Below are positions 51,727-61,804 of a stretch of 64,000 bases of DNA, piece after piece. Below the pieces are notes generated by a model, which did no database searches, was not told the origin of the DNA, and saw nothing but the letters and a program-made list of their open reading frames with translations. Source of the stretch: Velocimicrobium porci. GTDB lineage: Bacteria > Bacillota > Clostridia > Lachnospirales > Lachnospiraceae. The stretch covers positions 62,001 to 126,000 of the forward strand of contig NZ_VUMT01000009.1 in assembly GCF_009696045.1 (NCBI RefSeq), written 5' to 3'. Position 1 is the first letter of the stretch, and every line of letters begins with the position of its first letter. The position numbers and the translations under genes are program-made.

Positions 51727-52718
51727 TGGAAGAAAAGAATATCGTAGAAGTAAAGAATCTGAAAAAATACTTCCCGATTAAATCAGGAGTTCTTCAGCGT
51801 ACGACAGGTTATGTTCGTGCAGTAGATGGAGTGAGTTTTAGTATAAAAAAAGGACAGACATTTGGTCTGGTAGGAGAATCTGGTTGTGGTAAAACAACAA
51901 TTGGACGTTCCATTTTACGTCTTACAGAGCCAACATCCGGTGAAATCAATATTAATGGTGTTGATATTATGAAAGTCAAGAAAAAGGATTTAAGACCACT
52001 GCGTCCAAAAATGCAGATGATTTTCCAAGATCCATTTTCTTCTCTTGACCCACGTATGCCGGTTGGGGAAATTATTGGTGAGGCAGTGAAAGAACATAAC
52101 TTAGTTCCAAAGTCAGAATATAGAGATTATGTTTTAAGTATTATGAAAGATTGTGGACTTCGTCCTTATTATATTGACCGTTATCCACATGAGTTTTCCG
52201 GTGGTCAGCGTCAGCGTATTTGCATTGCGAGAGCACTTGCGTTAAATCCGGATGTTATTATCGCTGATGAACCGGTTTCTGCACTTGATGTATCCATTCA
52301 GGCACAGATTATTAACTTAATGAAAGATTTGCAGGAAAAAAGAAAATTGACTTATCTCTTTATTTCCCATGACTTATCTGTTGTAGAACATATTTCAGAT
52401 GTAGTCGGAGTTATGTATCTTGGAACAATGATGGAAAATGGACCAAAAGAGAGTATTTTTAAGAATCCTCTTCATCCATATACACAAGCTCTCTTTAGTG
52501 CGGTTCCAATTGCAGATCCGGATGTAAAAATGAATCGGATTTTATTACAGGGCGATATTCCATCTCCATCAAATCCACCAAGTGGTTGCAAATTCCATAC
52601 AAGATGTTCTAAATGTATGGATATCTGTAAGACAGAAGTTCCTACATTACAGGAATATGAGCCGGGACATTGTGTGGCCTGTCACTTATATAATAAAAAG
52701 AAAACGGAAAATAAATAA
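51726..52718 (+). CDS. oppF: Oligopeptide ABC transporter ATPase (OppF)
   Basis: The second ATPase, 330 residues. Walker A GESGCGKTTIGRSILR, signature HEFSGGQRQRICIARAL and Walker B VIIADEPVSALDVS are intact, and the C-terminal cysteine cluster (CKFHTRCSKCMDIC) parallels that of OppD. The ATG shares its A with the oppD stop codon, so the two ATPases are translationally coupled and made in equal amounts. Confidence 0.95.
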   Translation: MEEKNIVEVKNLKKYFPIKSGVLQRTTGYVRAVDGVSFSIKKGQTFGLVGESGCGKTTIGRSILRLTEPTSGEININGVDIMKVKKKDLRPLRPKMQMIFQDPFSSLDPRMPVGEIIGEAVKEHNLVPKSEYRDYVLSIMKDCGLRPYYIDRYPHEFSGGQRQRICIARALALNPDVIIADEPVSALDVSIQAQIINLMKDLQEKRKLTYLFISHDLSVVEHISDVVGVMYLGTMMENGPKESIFKNPLHPYTQALFSAVPIADPDVKMNRILLQGDIPSPSNPPSGCKFHTRCSKCMDICKTEVPTLQEYEPGHCVACHLYNKKKTENK

Positions 52719-52793
52719 CATTCTTTTCTAAAAAATTGGATATTTTAGAATAAAGAATATGTAATAAAGAGATAATTATATTGAATTTGAATT

Positions 52794-52847
52794 CTGACCT
52801 GAGAATTTATCATTTTATTTTTGTGATGAATCACCAGGTCAGTTTTT
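52794..52847 (+). terminator. Intrinsic terminator of the opp operon
   Basis: CTGACCTG at 52794-52801 pairs with CAGGTCAG at 52835-52842, followed by T5. The 52719-53058 interval also has a weaker A+T hairpin at ~52727-52757 and no credible gene. Confidence 0.75.
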
Positions 52848-53058
52848 GCATATTTGGAGAAATTGTAGGAAAATATAAAACTTTATTGTATAGTTATGTT
52901 GATTTTTGTGTATTTATGTTAATATTGGCGAGATGGATGATAAGAATAGGAACTTATTGTAATATGTTATTAAGGTGGAATGGTGAGTGAATTTATATTT
53001 TTGGACCATGAGGTAAATTTTGTTTGCAATGGTCAAAATTAATAGAATGGAGATTGGT

Positions 53059-53412
53059 ATGAATATTCAATTTGGATTTTTACTATATTTTGGAATATCT
53101 ACGTTGCTTAATATTTGTGAAGAAATTTATAAAAAAAATTTGATGGATTACAAGCAAATTTTTTATTGCTGTTTTACACTTGTATATGCTTTTTTGATGA
53201 TTGCTTCGTTTGTTACTTATAAAATGAAAAAGAAAGTATGTTTTCAACTTGGAAAACTGAGTTGCAGTCTTGCTATTTTTTATTATCTTATGATAGCTTT
53301 TTTAGAACTAAGATCTTTCGATTGGTTTACTTGTATTGTGTTAGGGGCTTATTTGCTTTTATTTACATTTAGTATCTGGAATATTCATCATAAACAAGAG
53401 TATATGTTTTAA
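53059..53412 (+). CDS. Small four-helix membrane protein of unknown function
   Basis: A 117-residue very hydrophobic protein, with helices at about residues 3-18, 30-50, 62-80 and 86-106 and short charged loops (KKNLMDYKQ, YKMKKKV). It ends in a basic, His-rich tail (NIHHKQEYMF). I do not recognise the family. The ATG at 53059 fits GGAG at 53049-53052; in-frame ATGs lie 4 and more codons upstream. It sits between the opp operon and the coat-type genes with no evident partner. Confidence 0.55.
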   Translation: MNIQFGFLLYFGISTLLNICEEIYKKNLMDYKQIFYCCFTLVYAFLMIASFVTYKMKKKVCFQLGKLSCSLAIFYYLMIAFLELRSFDWFTCIVLGAYLLLFTFSIWNIHHKQEYMF

Positions 53413-53509
53413 ATTTCATATTATTGTTTTTACTAGAATAATTTTACTGGATAAAATAATAAATTTTGGGGATTCTATTTTTTGTAATCAAAAAATGGAG
53501 GTAGCAATC

Positions 53510-53695
53510 ATGGGAAATATTAGTGAAATGGAATTACAAAATATCCGGCATTTATTAACATCTGCGCAGACAGAAGAGAAAAAGTACCAGGCATATGCAG
53601 AACAGGCCACAGACCCTCAAGTAAAACAGTTTTTTCAAAAAGCTTCGCAATCTGCAACACAGAATAAACAGACTTTTTTACAATATTTGCAATAG
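53510..53695 (+). CDS. Small spore-coat-associated helical protein
   Basis: A 61-residue protein beginning MGNISEMELQNIRHLL and ending FFQKASQSATQNKQTFLQYL, resembling short partners of the CotF-type coat proteins in Clostridia. It is rich in Gln/Ala helices without membrane segment. GGAGG at 53497-53501 supports the ATG; an in-frame ATG five codons upstream overlaps that site. It lies 12 bases upstream of the CotF-like gene, so the two are co-transcribed. Confidence 0.72.
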   Translation: MGNISEMELQNIRHLLTSAQTEEKKYQAYAEQATDPQVKQFFQKASQSATQNKQTFLQYLQ

Positions 53696-53707
53696 GAGGG
53701 TTTTGAA

Positions 53708-53965
53708 ATGGAAGAAAAAGTAATGGTAGCGGACGCATTAAATGGTATTAATGGTTGTTTGACAAAAGTGGAAGAGATGATTACCCAGACAGAAAATCAG
53801 CAGTTAAGACAAACATTACAGCAGATTAGAAATACAACAGAAACAAGTCAATATGAATTATTTACATTGGCAAAAAGCAAAGCATATTATCAGCCTGCAC
53901 AAAAAGCAACAGAAGATGAAATTCAGAATGTAAAATCAACCTTTTCGGCTTGTAGTTGTCATTAG
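53708..53965 (+). CDS. CotF-like spore coat protein
   Basis: An 85-residue protein of the Coat F family: VADALNGINGCLTKVEEMI, then LRQTLQQIRNTTETSQYELF and the AYYQPAQKATEDEIQNVKSTF end typical of it. Ends in CSCH, offering cysteines for crosslinking in the coat. GGAGGG precedes the ATG at proper distance. It should be a late sporulation gene of the mother cell, although no sigma-K site was identified upstream. Confidence 0.85.
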   Translation: MEEKVMVADALNGINGCLTKVEEMITQTENQQLRQTLQQIRNTTETSQYELFTLAKSKAYYQPAQKATEDEIQNVKSTFSACSCH

Positions 53966-53972
53966 AAAATCG

Positions 53973-54007
53973 CCAGATAACAGTAATTTTCTGTTATCTG
54001 GTTTTTT
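53973..54007 (+). terminator. Intrinsic terminator after the coat protein genes
   Basis: CCAGATAACAG at 53973-53983 pairs with CTGTTATCTGG at 53991-54001, then T6. Confidence 0.93.
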
Positions 54008-54043
54008 AAAATATAAAATTGTTAAAAAAATAGCAATTTCCTC

Positions 54044-54072
54044 TTGAAATTTCTTTCTGAATTAGTTAGAAT
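54044..54072 (+). promoter_or_regulatory. Sigma-A promoter of gap
   Basis: TTGAAA at 54044-54049, 17-base spacer, TAGAAT at 54067-54072. The leader (~105 bases) shows a short GCCCGT...ACAGGC imperfect stem only. Confidence 0.78.
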
Positions 54073-54183
54073 AAGGGGGAAGTTTACTGATAATAGTTAT
54101 GAATCAGTGAACAAAATTTAATAACTGCCCGTAAAAAAAGCAAGCGGACAGGCTATTTATTTTATATTTAGGAGGAATATATC

Positions 54184-55197
54184 ATGGCAGTAAAAGTAGC
54201 AATTAATGGTTTTGGACGTATTGGACGTCTTGCATTCAGACAAATGTTCGGAGCAGAGGGATATGAAATAGTAGCAATTAACGATTTAACAAGTCCTAAA
54301 ATGTTAGCTCACTTATTAAAATATGATTCTGCACAGGGAAGATACGCATTATGCGATAAAGTAACAGCTGGAGAAGATTCCATTACAGTAGATGGAAAAG
54401 AAATTAAAATTTATGCAAAAGCAAATCCAGAAGAATTACCATGGGGAGAACTTGGAGTAGATGTAGTACTTGAGTGTACTGGATTCTTCGCTTCTAAAGA
54501 AAAATCTTTGGCACATATCAAAGCCGGAGCAAAGAAAGTTGTTATTTCTGCACCTGCAGGAAATGACCTTCCTACAATCGTATACAGCGTAAATGAAAAT
54601 ACATTAACAAAAGATGACACAGTAATTTCTGCTGCATCTTGTACAACAAACTGCTTAGCTCCTATGGCAGATACATTAAACAAATTAGCAAAAATTAAAA
54701 AAGGCTATATGACAACAATCCATGCTTATACAGGTGATCAGATGACACTTGATGGACCACATAGAAAAGGTGATTTAAGAAGAGCTCGTGCAGCTGCTGT
54801 TAATATTGTTCCTAACTCTACAGGTGCAGCAAAAGCAATCGGTTTAGTTATTCCAGAATTAAACGGAGTACTTGATGGCTGTGCACAACGTGTTCCTACA
54901 CCAACTGGTTCTTTAACACAGTTAATCGCTGTTTGCGAAGGTAAAGTAACAGAAGAAGATGTTAACAAAGCTATGAAAGCAGCAGCTTCTGATTCCTTTG
55001 GATATACAGAAGACGAAGTTGTATCTTCTGATATTATTGGTATTACATATGGTTCTTTATTTGACGCAACACAGACAAAAGTTATGGATTTAGGCGATGG
55101 TACAACATTAGTTAAAGTTGTTTCATGGTATGACAATGAGAATTCATATACAAGTCAGATGGTTAGAACAATCAAATATTTTGCTGAATTAGCTTAA
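54184..55197 (+). CDS. gap: Glyceraldehyde-3-phosphate dehydrogenase
   Basis: Glycolytic oxidation of glyceraldehyde 3-phosphate to 1,3-bisphosphoglycerate. The 337-residue enzyme has the NAD-binding start [19 protein letters not shown] (in part) and the active site [13 protein letters not shown], with the catalytic cysteine near residue 156, and the C-terminal [21 protein letters not shown] precedes the ATG. Codon use is noticeably enriched for the codons of highly expressed genes. It has its own terminator, so pgk is separately transcribed. Confidence 0.98.
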   Translation: MAVKVAINGFGRIGRLAFRQMFGAEGYEIVAINDLTSPKMLAHLLKYDSAQGRYALCDKVTAGEDSITVDGKEIKIYAKANPEELPWGELGVDVVLECTGFFASKEKSLAHIKAGAKKVVISAPAGNDLPTIVYSVNENTLTKDDTVISAASCTTNCLAPMADTLNKLAKIKKGYMTTIHAYTGDQMTLDGPHRKGDLRRARAAAVNIVPNSTGAAKAIGLVIPELNGVLDGCAQRVPTPTGSLTQLIAVCEGKVTEEDVNKAMKAAASDSFGYTEDEVVSSDIIGITYGSLFDATQTKVMDLGDGTTLVKVVSWYDNENSYTSQMVRTIKYFAELA

Positions 55198-55228
55198 TCT
55201 GAGCATGATTTTATAATAGACCTATCAG

Positions 55229-55263
55229 GGTCCGGTCTTATATGGACCGGACCTTATTTTTCT
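55229..55263 (+). terminator. Intrinsic terminator of gap
   Basis: GGTCCGGTC at 55229-55237 pairs with GACCGGACC at 55245-55253, followed by a T-rich run. Confidence 0.92.
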
Positions 55264-55275
55264 TAAGTTTAGGTG

Positions 55276-55303
55276 TTTACAAACAGAAAAATTTGTATAC
55301 AAT
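55276..55303 (+). promoter_or_regulatory. Promoter of pgk-tpiA
   Basis: TTTACA at 55276-55281, 16-base spacer, TACAAT at 55298-55303. Confidence 0.62.
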
Positions 55304-55399
55304 AGAAGATATATCCTACTAAATACGGATAGAGCAAAAGGTAAAACTTTTTGATAGATTAGAAGATTATGAATGAAAGAAAAGAAGGGAGTTTGACGC

Positions 55400-56593
55400 A
55401 TGTTAAACAAAAAATCAGTTGATGACATTAATGTAAAAGGAAAAAAGGTATTAGTTCGTTGTGACTTCAATGTGCCATTACAGGATGGAAAAATTACAGA
55501 CGAAAATCGTCTTGTTGCAGCCCTTCCTACAATAAAAAAATTAATTGCAGATGGCGGTAAGATTATTCTTTGCTCCCATTTAGGAAAACCAAAAGGAGAG
55601 CCAAAGCCAGAATTATCTTTAGCACCAGTAGCTGTACGTTTATCGGAGTTATTAGGACAACCAGTTAAATTTGCTGCAGACAAAGAAGTAGTTGGTGCAA
55701 ATGCAAAAGCTGCAGTAGAAGCAATGCAGGACGGGGAAGTAATTCTTCTTGAAAATACACGTTATAGAGCAGAAGAAACAAAGAATGGTGAAGAATTCAG
55801 CAAAGAGTTAGCTAGCTTAGCAGATGTATTTGTTAATGATGCATTCGGAACTGCTCATAGAGCACATTGTTCTAATGTAGGCGTTACAAAGTTTATAGAT
55901 ACAGCAGTTGTTGGGTATTTAATGCAGAAAGAAATTGATTTCTTAGGAAATGCGGTAGATAATCCGGAAAGACCATTCGTAGCAATTTTAGGTGGTGCAA
56001 AGGTATCTTCTAAAATTTCAGTTATTAACAATTTACTAGACAAAGTAGATACATTAATCATCGGTGGTGGTATGGCATATACATTTATGGCTGCTCATGG
56101 AGAAGAAGTAGGTAATTCTCTATTAGAAGAAGATTACAAACAATATGCTTTAGATATGGAAAAGAAAGCAGAAGAAAAAGGTGTGAAGTTATTAATTCCT
56201 ATTGACACAGTAATTGCAGATGATTTCTCTAATGATGCAAATCATAAAGTTGTAGGACGTGGAGAAATTCCAGCAGGATGGGAAGGACTTGATATCGGAC
56301 CTAAGACTCAGGAACTATTTGCAAATGCAATTAAAGATGCAAAAACAGTTGTATGGAATGGACCAATGGGTTGCTTTGAGATGCCAAACTTTGCTGCAGG
56401 TACAGTAGCAGTAGCAAAGGCAATGGCTGACATTGATGCTACTACAATTATCGGTGGCGGTGATTCTGCAGCAGCAGTAAACCAATTAGGTTTTGGTGAT
56501 AAGATGACACATATTTCCACAGGTGGAGGAGCTTCCTTAGAATTTTTAGAAGGAAAAGAACTTCCAGGTGTTGCGGCAGCAAATGATAAATAG
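55400..56593 (+). CDS. pgk: Phosphoglycerate kinase
   Basis: Makes ATP from 1,3-bisphosphoglycerate. The 397-residue two-domain enzyme has [11 protein letters not shown] near residue 16, [17 protein letters not shown] near 58, [14 protein letters not shown] near 150 and the nucleotide-binding [13 protein letters not shown] near 356. GAAGGGAG precedes the ATG. tpiA follows 74 bases later with no terminator between. Confidence 0.98.
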   Translation: MLNKKSVDDINVKGKKVLVRCDFNVPLQDGKITDENRLVAALPTIKKLIADGGKIILCSHLGKPKGEPKPELSLAPVAVRLSELLGQPVKFAADKEVVGANAKAAVEAMQDGEVILLENTRYRAEETKNGEEFSKELASLADVFVNDAFGTAHRAHCSNVGVTKFIDTAVVGYLMQKEIDFLGNAVDNPERPFVAILGGAKVSSKISVINNLLDKVDTLIIGGGMAYTFMAAHGEEVGNSLLEEDYKQYALDMEKKAEEKGVKLLIPIDTVIADDFSNDANHKVVGRGEIPAGWEGLDIGPKTQELFANAIKDAKTVVWNGPMGCFEMPNFAAGTVAVAKAMADIDATTIIGGGDSAAAVNQLGFGDKMTHISTGGGASLEFLEGKELPGVAAANDK

Positions 56594-56667
56594 AATATAA
56601 TGTTATAAGAGATTAACGAAAAAGAGATAGAATAAAAAGAGATAAGAGATTTAAGGAGAACAAGAGC

Positions 56668-57417
56668 ATGCGTAAAAAAATTATAGCAGGCAACTGGAAA
56701 ATGAATAAAACTCCAAGTGAGACAGTTGCTTTAATCAATGAATTAAAACCTTTAGTTGCAAATGATGAAGTAGATGTTGTATTTTGTGTACCGGCTATTT
56801 CTCTTACAAAAGCAATTGAAACAGCAGAAGGAAGCAATATTTCAATTGGTGCAGAAAATATGTATTTTGAAGAAAGTGGAGCATATACAGGTGAAATTGC
56901 CCCTAATATGCTTACAGACATTGGCGTAAAATACGTTATTATTGGTCATTCTGAGCGGAGAGAATACTTTGCTGAAACGGATGAAACAGTGAATAAAAAA
57001 GTTTTAAAAGCATTTGAGCATGGTATTACACCAATTATTTGTTGTGGAGAATCTTTGACACAGAGAGAGCAGGGAATTACAATTGACTGGATTCGTCAGC
57101 AGATTAAAATTGCATTTTTGAATGTTACAAGCAAGCAGGCTAAAACAGCAGTTATCGCTTATGAACCAATTTGGGCAATCGGAACCGGTAAAGTGGCTAC
57201 ATCAGCACAGGCACAGGAGGTATGTCACGCAATTCGTGATTGTATTGCTGAAATTTATGATGAAGCAACAGCAGAAGCGATTCGTATTCAATATGGGGGT
57301 TCTGTATCTGCTGAAAGTGCACCAGAGTTATTTGCGCAGCCAGATATCGATGGTGGTTTGGTAGGCGGAGCTTCCTTAAAACCAGATTTTGGTAGAATTG
57401 TAAATTATAATAAATAA
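56668..57417 (+). CDS. tpiA: Triosephosphate isomerase
   Basis: Interconverts dihydroxyacetone phosphate and glyceraldehyde 3-phosphate. The 249-residue barrel shows the lysine in AGNWKMNKT (residues ~7-15), the histidine in [13 protein letters not shown] near 95 and the glutamate in [14 protein letters not shown] near 165. AAGGAG precedes the ATG. It closes the pgk-tpiA unit. Confidence 0.98.
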   Translation: MRKKIIAGNWKMNKTPSETVALINELKPLVANDEVDVVFCVPAISLTKAIETAEGSNISIGAENMYFEESGAYTGEIAPNMLTDIGVKYVIIGHSERREYFAETDETVNKKVLKAFEHGITPIICCGESLTQREQGITIDWIRQQIKIAFLNVTSKQAKTAVIAYEPIWAIGTGKVATSAQAQEVCHAIRDCIAEIYDEATAEAIRIQYGGSVSAESAPELFAQPDIDGGLVGGASLKPDFGRIVNYNK

Positions 57418-57426
57418 ATACAAATC

Positions 57427-57468
57427 CAAAGGCTGTTGTTGATTAGAATGCAACAGCCTTTGTTTGGT
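57427..57468 (+). terminator. Intrinsic terminator after tpiA
   Basis: CAAAGGCTGTTG at 57427-57438 pairs with CAACAGCCTTTG at 57451-57462; T-rich run follows. Confidence 0.88.
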
Positions 57469-57531
57469 TTGTTAAATGAAACTGTATAAAATAAAACTTT
57501 GAATGTAACAGGTTAGAAAAGAGGATATAAA

Positions 57532-59076
57532 ATGAGTAAAAAACCAACTGTGTTAATGATTTTAGATGGATTTGGACTAAATGAAAAACATAAAGCGAAT
57601 GCAGTATATGAAGCAAATACACCGGTAATTGATTCCCTGATGAAAGAATATCCATATGTGAAAGGCTATGCAAGCGGAATGGCAGTAGGTCTTCCGGAAG
57701 GTCAGATGGGAAATTCTGAAGTCGGACATTTAAATATGGGTGCCGGTCGGGTTGTATATCAGGAATTGACAAGAATTTCAAAAGAAATTGAAGACGGGGA
57801 TTTCTTTAAGAATGAAGCATTATTAAAAGCAGTAGAAAACTGTAAGGAGAATCATTCAGCGTTACATTTATTTGGCTTGCTTTCTGACGGTGGTGTACAT
57901 AGCCATAATACACATATGTATGGTTTGTTGGAGTTAGCAAAACGCGAAGGAATTGAAAGTGTATATCTGCATGCATTTTTAGATGGTCGTGATACACCTC
58001 CGGCTTCTGGAAAAGAATATGTAGAGCAGGCAATTACTAAAATGAAAGAAATTGGCGTTGGCAAAGTTGCAACAGTTATGGGACGTTATTATGTAATGGA
58101 CCGAGATAACCGTTGGGATCGTGTAGAGAAAGCATATAAAGCACTTGTAAATGGAGAAGGGGAAACCGCTTCTTCTGCATTGGAAGCAGTACAGCAATCT
58201 TATGACAAGGGAGAAAATGATGAATTTGTCCTTCCTACTGTCGTATTGGAAGATGGGAAACCGGTAGCAACAGTTAAAAATAATGATTCTGTTATTTTTT
58301 ATAATTTTAGACCGGACCGTGCAAGAGAAATTACAAGAGCATTTTGCGATGATGATTTTACAGGTTTTGAACGGACAGATGGAAGAATTGAGACGACCTT
58401 TGTTGCGTTTACAGAATACGATGTTACAATTCCAAATAAATTAGTTGCATTTCATAAAGTAGAGATTACTAATACATTTGGTGAGTATCTTGCAAAGCTT
58501 GGAAAAACCCAGCTTCGTACAGCAGAAACAGAAAAATATGCTCATGTAACATTCTTTTTTAATGGCGGTGTTGAAGAACCAAATAAAGGTGAGGAGCGTA
58601 TACTTGTAAAATCACCGAAGGTTGCTACTTATGATTTACAGCCTGAAATGAGTGCTTATCAGGTTGCTGATAATTTAGTAAATGCAATTAAATCTGATAA
58701 ATATGATGTGATTATTGTAAATTTTGCAAATCCGGACATGGTAGGTCATACAGGTGTAGAAGCGGCTGCAATCAAAGCGGTAGAAGCAGTTGATGAGTGT
58801 GTTGGAAAAGCAGTGGATGCAATTAAAGAAGTTGATGGTCAGATGTTTATTTGTGCAGACCATGGCAATGCAGAGCAATTAGTTGATTATGATACAGGAG
58901 CACCATTTACTGCACATACGACAAATCCGGTTCCATTCATATTAGTGAATTATGATTCTGCATATACTCTGAAAGAAGGAGGCAAATTAGCGGATATCGC
59001 ACCTACCTTATTAGAAATGATGGGGCTTGAAAAACCAGAGGAGATGACAGGAGAATCACTTTTAATTCGTAAATAA
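57532..59076 (+). CDS. gpmI: 2,3-Bisphosphoglycerate-independent phosphoglycerate mutase
   Basis: Manganese-dependent mutase of the alkaline-phosphatase superfamily converting 3- to 2-phosphoglycerate. The 514-residue sequence has the metal site VLMILDGFGLN (residues ~6-16), the phospho-serine in PEGQMGNSEVGHLNMGAGR near 62, the DGRDTPPASG segment near 152 and the second metal site CADHGNAEQL near 445. Use of this form suits spore formers, where manganese/pH controls the enzyme in the forespore. It follows tpiA after a terminator. Confidence 0.97.
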   Translation: MSKKPTVLMILDGFGLNEKHKANAVYEANTPVIDSLMKEYPYVKGYASGMAVGLPEGQMGNSEVGHLNMGAGRVVYQELTRISKEIEDGDFFKNEALLKAVENCKENHSALHLFGLLSDGGVHSHNTHMYGLLELAKREGIESVYLHAFLDGRDTPPASGKEYVEQAITKMKEIGVGKVATVMGRYYVMDRDNRWDRVEKAYKALVNGEGETASSALEAVQQSYDKGENDEFVLPTVVLEDGKPVATVKNNDSVIFYNFRPDRAREITRAFCDDDFTGFERTDGRIETTFVAFTEYDVTIPNKLVAFHKVEITNTFGEYLAKLGKTQLRTAETEKYAHVTFFFNGGVEEPNKGEERILVKSPKVATYDLQPEMSAYQVADNLVNAIKSDKYDVIIVNFANPDMVGHTGVEAAAIKAVEAVDECVGKAVDAIKEVDGQMFICADHGNAEQLVDYDTGAPFTAHTTNPVPFILVNYDSAYTLKEGGKLADIAPTLLEMMGLEKPEEMTGESLLIRK

Positions 59077-59089
59077 TTAAAAATAATAG

Positions 59090-59118
59090 TTGAAATTGAG
59101 AGATTGACGTGATACAAT
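59090..59118 (+). promoter_or_regulatory. Sigma-A promoter of secG
   Basis: TTGAAA at 59090-59095, 17-base spacer, TACAAT at 59113-59118. Confidence 0.75.
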
Positions 59119-59177
59119 CAATCTATGAGTGTACTCAAGAAGATTGGGACACCTATGGTTTAGGAGGTGGAAAATAG

Positions 59178-59420
59178 ATGGCAGTGTTGCATACAATTCT
59201 TACAATCGTATATATTATTGCATGTATCGCTCTTGTAATTGTAGTAATCATGCAGGAAGGAAAGCAGGCTGGTCTTACAGGTTCAATCAGTGGTGCGGCT
59301 GAAACATACTGGGGTAAGAACAAAGGACGTTCCATGGAAGGGGCTTTAGAGAAAGCAACGAGATATTTAGGAATTGTTTTTATCGTCCTTTCACTTGTTT
59401 TGAATTTAAAAGTTTGGTAG
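59178..59420 (+). CDS. secG: Preprotein translocase subunit SecG
   Basis: An 80-residue SecG with two membrane helices (~4-24 and ~60-78) and the conserved loop VIVVIMQEGKQAGLTGSISG followed by the AAETYWGKNKGRSMEGAL segment. It supports the SecYEG channel. AGGAGGTGG at 59162-59170 precedes the ATG. The secG-rnr-smpB-ssrA order is widespread in Firmicutes. Confidence 0.95.
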   Translation: MAVLHTILTIVYIIACIALVIVVIMQEGKQAGLTGSISGAAETYWGKNKGRSMEGALEKATRYLGIVFIVLSLVLNLKVW

Positions 59421-59432
59421 ATAAAGAGAAGA

Positions 59433-59466
59433 AAACGGGTACTGTAAAAAGTACCCGTTTTTTTGG
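59433..59466 (+). terminator. Intrinsic terminator after secG
   Basis: AAACGGGTACT at 59433-59443 pairs with AGTACCCGTTT at 59450-59460, then further T residues. An extended -10 (TGGTATACT, TATACT at 59498-59503) just after it may start rnr transcription. Confidence 0.9.
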
Positions 59467-59578
59467 TCTGATTATTTATTAAAAAGAAAGATTGTGGTAT
59501 ACTATAGTTAATGTGAAAAAAGATAGAAATAAAGATAACAGGCAAATACAACTAGTGAAGAGAAGAGGAAAGAAAAGT

Positions 59579-61747
59579 ATGTTAGATACAATCATTTTAG
59601 AAGAAAAAAAGAAAATGATTTATGAATATATCATCAGTGATTCATATAAGCCAATGAAATTGAAAGAATTATCTGCTTTATTACAAGTTCCTAAAAGAGA
59701 TAGAGCGGAATTTCATGAAGTCATGAACAGCTTAGTTACTTCCGGTAAAATTATAATTGACAAAAAAGGATTAATAAAACCGGCACCAGAATTTTTGAAG
59801 GTTGGTATATTCTTGGGAACGGCAAAGGGTTTTGGTTTTGTCCGAATGGAAGATGAGCCGGAAGATATCTATATCCATGAAAGTAACACAAAAGGAGCAA
59901 TGGATGGCGATAAAGTTCAAATTGAATTGCTTTTGGAAAAATCAGGAAAGCGAAAAGAAGGAAAAGTAATTTCAATTATTGAGCATGGAACAGATATTGT
60001 TGTTGGAACATTTTCAAAAAGTAAAAATTTTGGTTTTGTGATTGCGGATAATCAAAAATTAGGGACTGATATTTTTATTCCAAAATCAGCAGATAAAGGT
60101 GCGGTTACGGGACACAAAGTCGTTGTAAAAATTACAGACTATGGAGTAAATAAAAAAAATCCTGAGGGAAAGGTAATTGAAATATTAGGACATGTAAATG
60201 ATCCGGGAGTGGATATCTTATCGATCATAAAAGGATTTGGATTACCGGAGGAATATCCGGAAAAAGTAATGAAGCAGGTAGAAAAAATACCAGATGAGAT
60301 TTCAAGTGAAGATATCGGAGGAAGAGTTGATATCAGAGATTGGGACACTGTGACAATTGATGGAGAAGATGCAAAAGATTTAGATGATGCGATTACAATT
60401 TCTAAGGAAGGTAATCTATATAAATTAGGTGTTCATATTGCAGATGTATCGAATTATGTAACGGAAAATTCTCCTTTAGATGAAGAAGCTTTAAAGAGAG
60501 GAACAAGTGTGTATTTAGTTGACCGGGTAATCCCGATGCTCCCTCATAAGCTTTCCAATGGTATTTGTTCTTTAAATGAAGGTGTTGACCGGCTTGCACT
60601 GAGCTGCTTTATGGATATTGATGAAAAAGGGAATGTCGTTAGCCATCGGATTGCGGAAACAGTTGTAAATGTTACACGAAGAATGTCGTATACAAGTGTT
60701 AAGAAAATTATTGAGGATAATGACGCGGACGAGTGTGCAAAATATGAAGAATTAGTGCCAATGTTTCATCTTATGGAAGAATTAGCTGAAATATTGAGAG
60801 AAAAAAGACGCAGCAGAGGCTCGATTGATTTTGATTTTCCAGAGAGTAAAATTATTCTTGACAATGAGGGAAATCCAACTGATATTAAACCATATGAGCG
60901 GAATAAGGCAACTAAAATTATTGAAGATTTTATGCTGATTGCAAATGAAACAGTTGCAGAAGATTATTTTTGGCAGGAGCTACCATTCGTATATCGTACA
61001 CATGAATATCCGGATAACGAAAAGATTGAAAAATTGGGGATATTTATAAATAATTTCGGATATAGTATTCATATAGGACAAGATGAAATACATCCAAAAG
61101 AGCTACAAAAATTAATGGCAAAAATAGAAGGCACACCAGAAGAGGCGTTAATTAGCCGTTTAACATTGCGCTCTATGAAGCAGGCAAAATATACAGTACA
61201 AAATGATGGGCATTTTGGTCTGGCAACAAAATATTATTGCCATTTTACTTCGCCAATTCGAAGATATCCGGATTTGCAGATTCATCGTATTATAAAAGAA
61301 AATCTTCGACATGGGATAACCGAACGTCGTACAATTCATTATAATAAGATTTTAACAGAAGTCGCTTCTCATTCCAGTGCTATGGAACGTCGTGCAAATG
61401 AGGCTGAGAGGGAAGTAGAAAAGCTTAAAAAAGCAGAATACATGAAACAATTTATTGGCCAGACATTTGAAGGTGTTATTTCAGGAATTACGACATGGGG
61501 GATATATGTTGAGCTTCCGAATACAGTCGAAGGTATGATTCGAGTTACGAATCTAAAAGATGATTATTATTACTATGATGAAGACAGTTATACAATGGTT
61601 GGAGAAACGACAAAAAAGACTTATAAGCTAGGTCAAAAGTTAAAAATTCAGGTTGAAAGCGTAGATAAAATATTGCGGACAATTGATTTTGTATTAGCAG
61701 AGGAAGAATCCGAAAACTTAGAAGAAAATTTAGGGGAAGATGTGTAA
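59579..61747 (+). CDS. rnr: Ribonuclease R
   Basis: A 722-residue 3'-5' exoribonuclease of the RNB family that degrades structured RNA and works with tmRNA on stalled messages. Order of domains: winged helix (~1-65), two cold-shock domains (~70-215; KGFGFVRMEDEPEDIYIHESNT in part), RNB catalytic domain (~240-580) with the metal-binding aspartates in DGEDAKDLDDAITIS, and a C-terminal S1 domain (~625-705; FEGVISGITTWGIYVELPN). The start at 59579 is preferred over the open frame from 59492, as GAGGAAAG precedes it and the family start LDTIILEEKKK follows. Confidence 0.96.
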   Translation: MLDTIILEEKKKMIYEYIISDSYKPMKLKELSALLQVPKRDRAEFHEVMNSLVTSGKIIIDKKGLIKPAPEFLKVGIFLGTAKGFGFVRMEDEPEDIYIHESNTKGAMDGDKVQIELLLEKSGKRKEGKVISIIEHGTDIVVGTFSKSKNFGFVIADNQKLGTDIFIPKSADKGAVTGHKVVVKITDYGVNKKNPEGKVIEILGHVNDPGVDILSIIKGFGLPEEYPEKVMKQVEKIPDEISSEDIGGRVDIRDWDTVTIDGEDAKDLDDAITISKEGNLYKLGVHIADVSNYVTENSPLDEEALKRGTSVYLVDRVIPMLPHKLSNGICSLNEGVDRLALSCFMDIDEKGNVVSHRIAETVVNVTRRMSYTSVKKIIEDNDADECAKYEELVPMFHLMEELAEILREKRRSRGSIDFDFPESKIILDNEGNPTDIKPYERNKATKIIEDFMLIANETVAEDYFWQELPFVYRTHEYPDNEKIEKLGIFINNFGYSIHIGQDEIHPKELQKLMAKIEGTPEEALISRLTLRSMKQAKYTVQNDGHFGLATKYYCHFTSPIRRYPDLQIHRIIKENLRHGITERRTIHYNKILTEVASHSSAMERRANEAEREVEKLKKAEYMKQFIGQTFEGVISGITTWGIYVELPNTVEGMIRVTNLKDDYYYYDEDSYTMVGETTKKTYKLGQKLKIQVESVDKILRTIDFVLAEEESENLEENLGEDV

Positions 61748-61804
61748 TAGAATAGAAGTAAGAATAGTTAAAGAATTGGAACAGGAAAAATAAGGAGTAG
61801 GCGT

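Noticed and set aside
52781-52990. A 69-codon open frame starting with TTG after oppF
   Set aside because: It runs through the probable opp terminator (52794-52847), has no ribosome site and an atypical composition; treated as chance.
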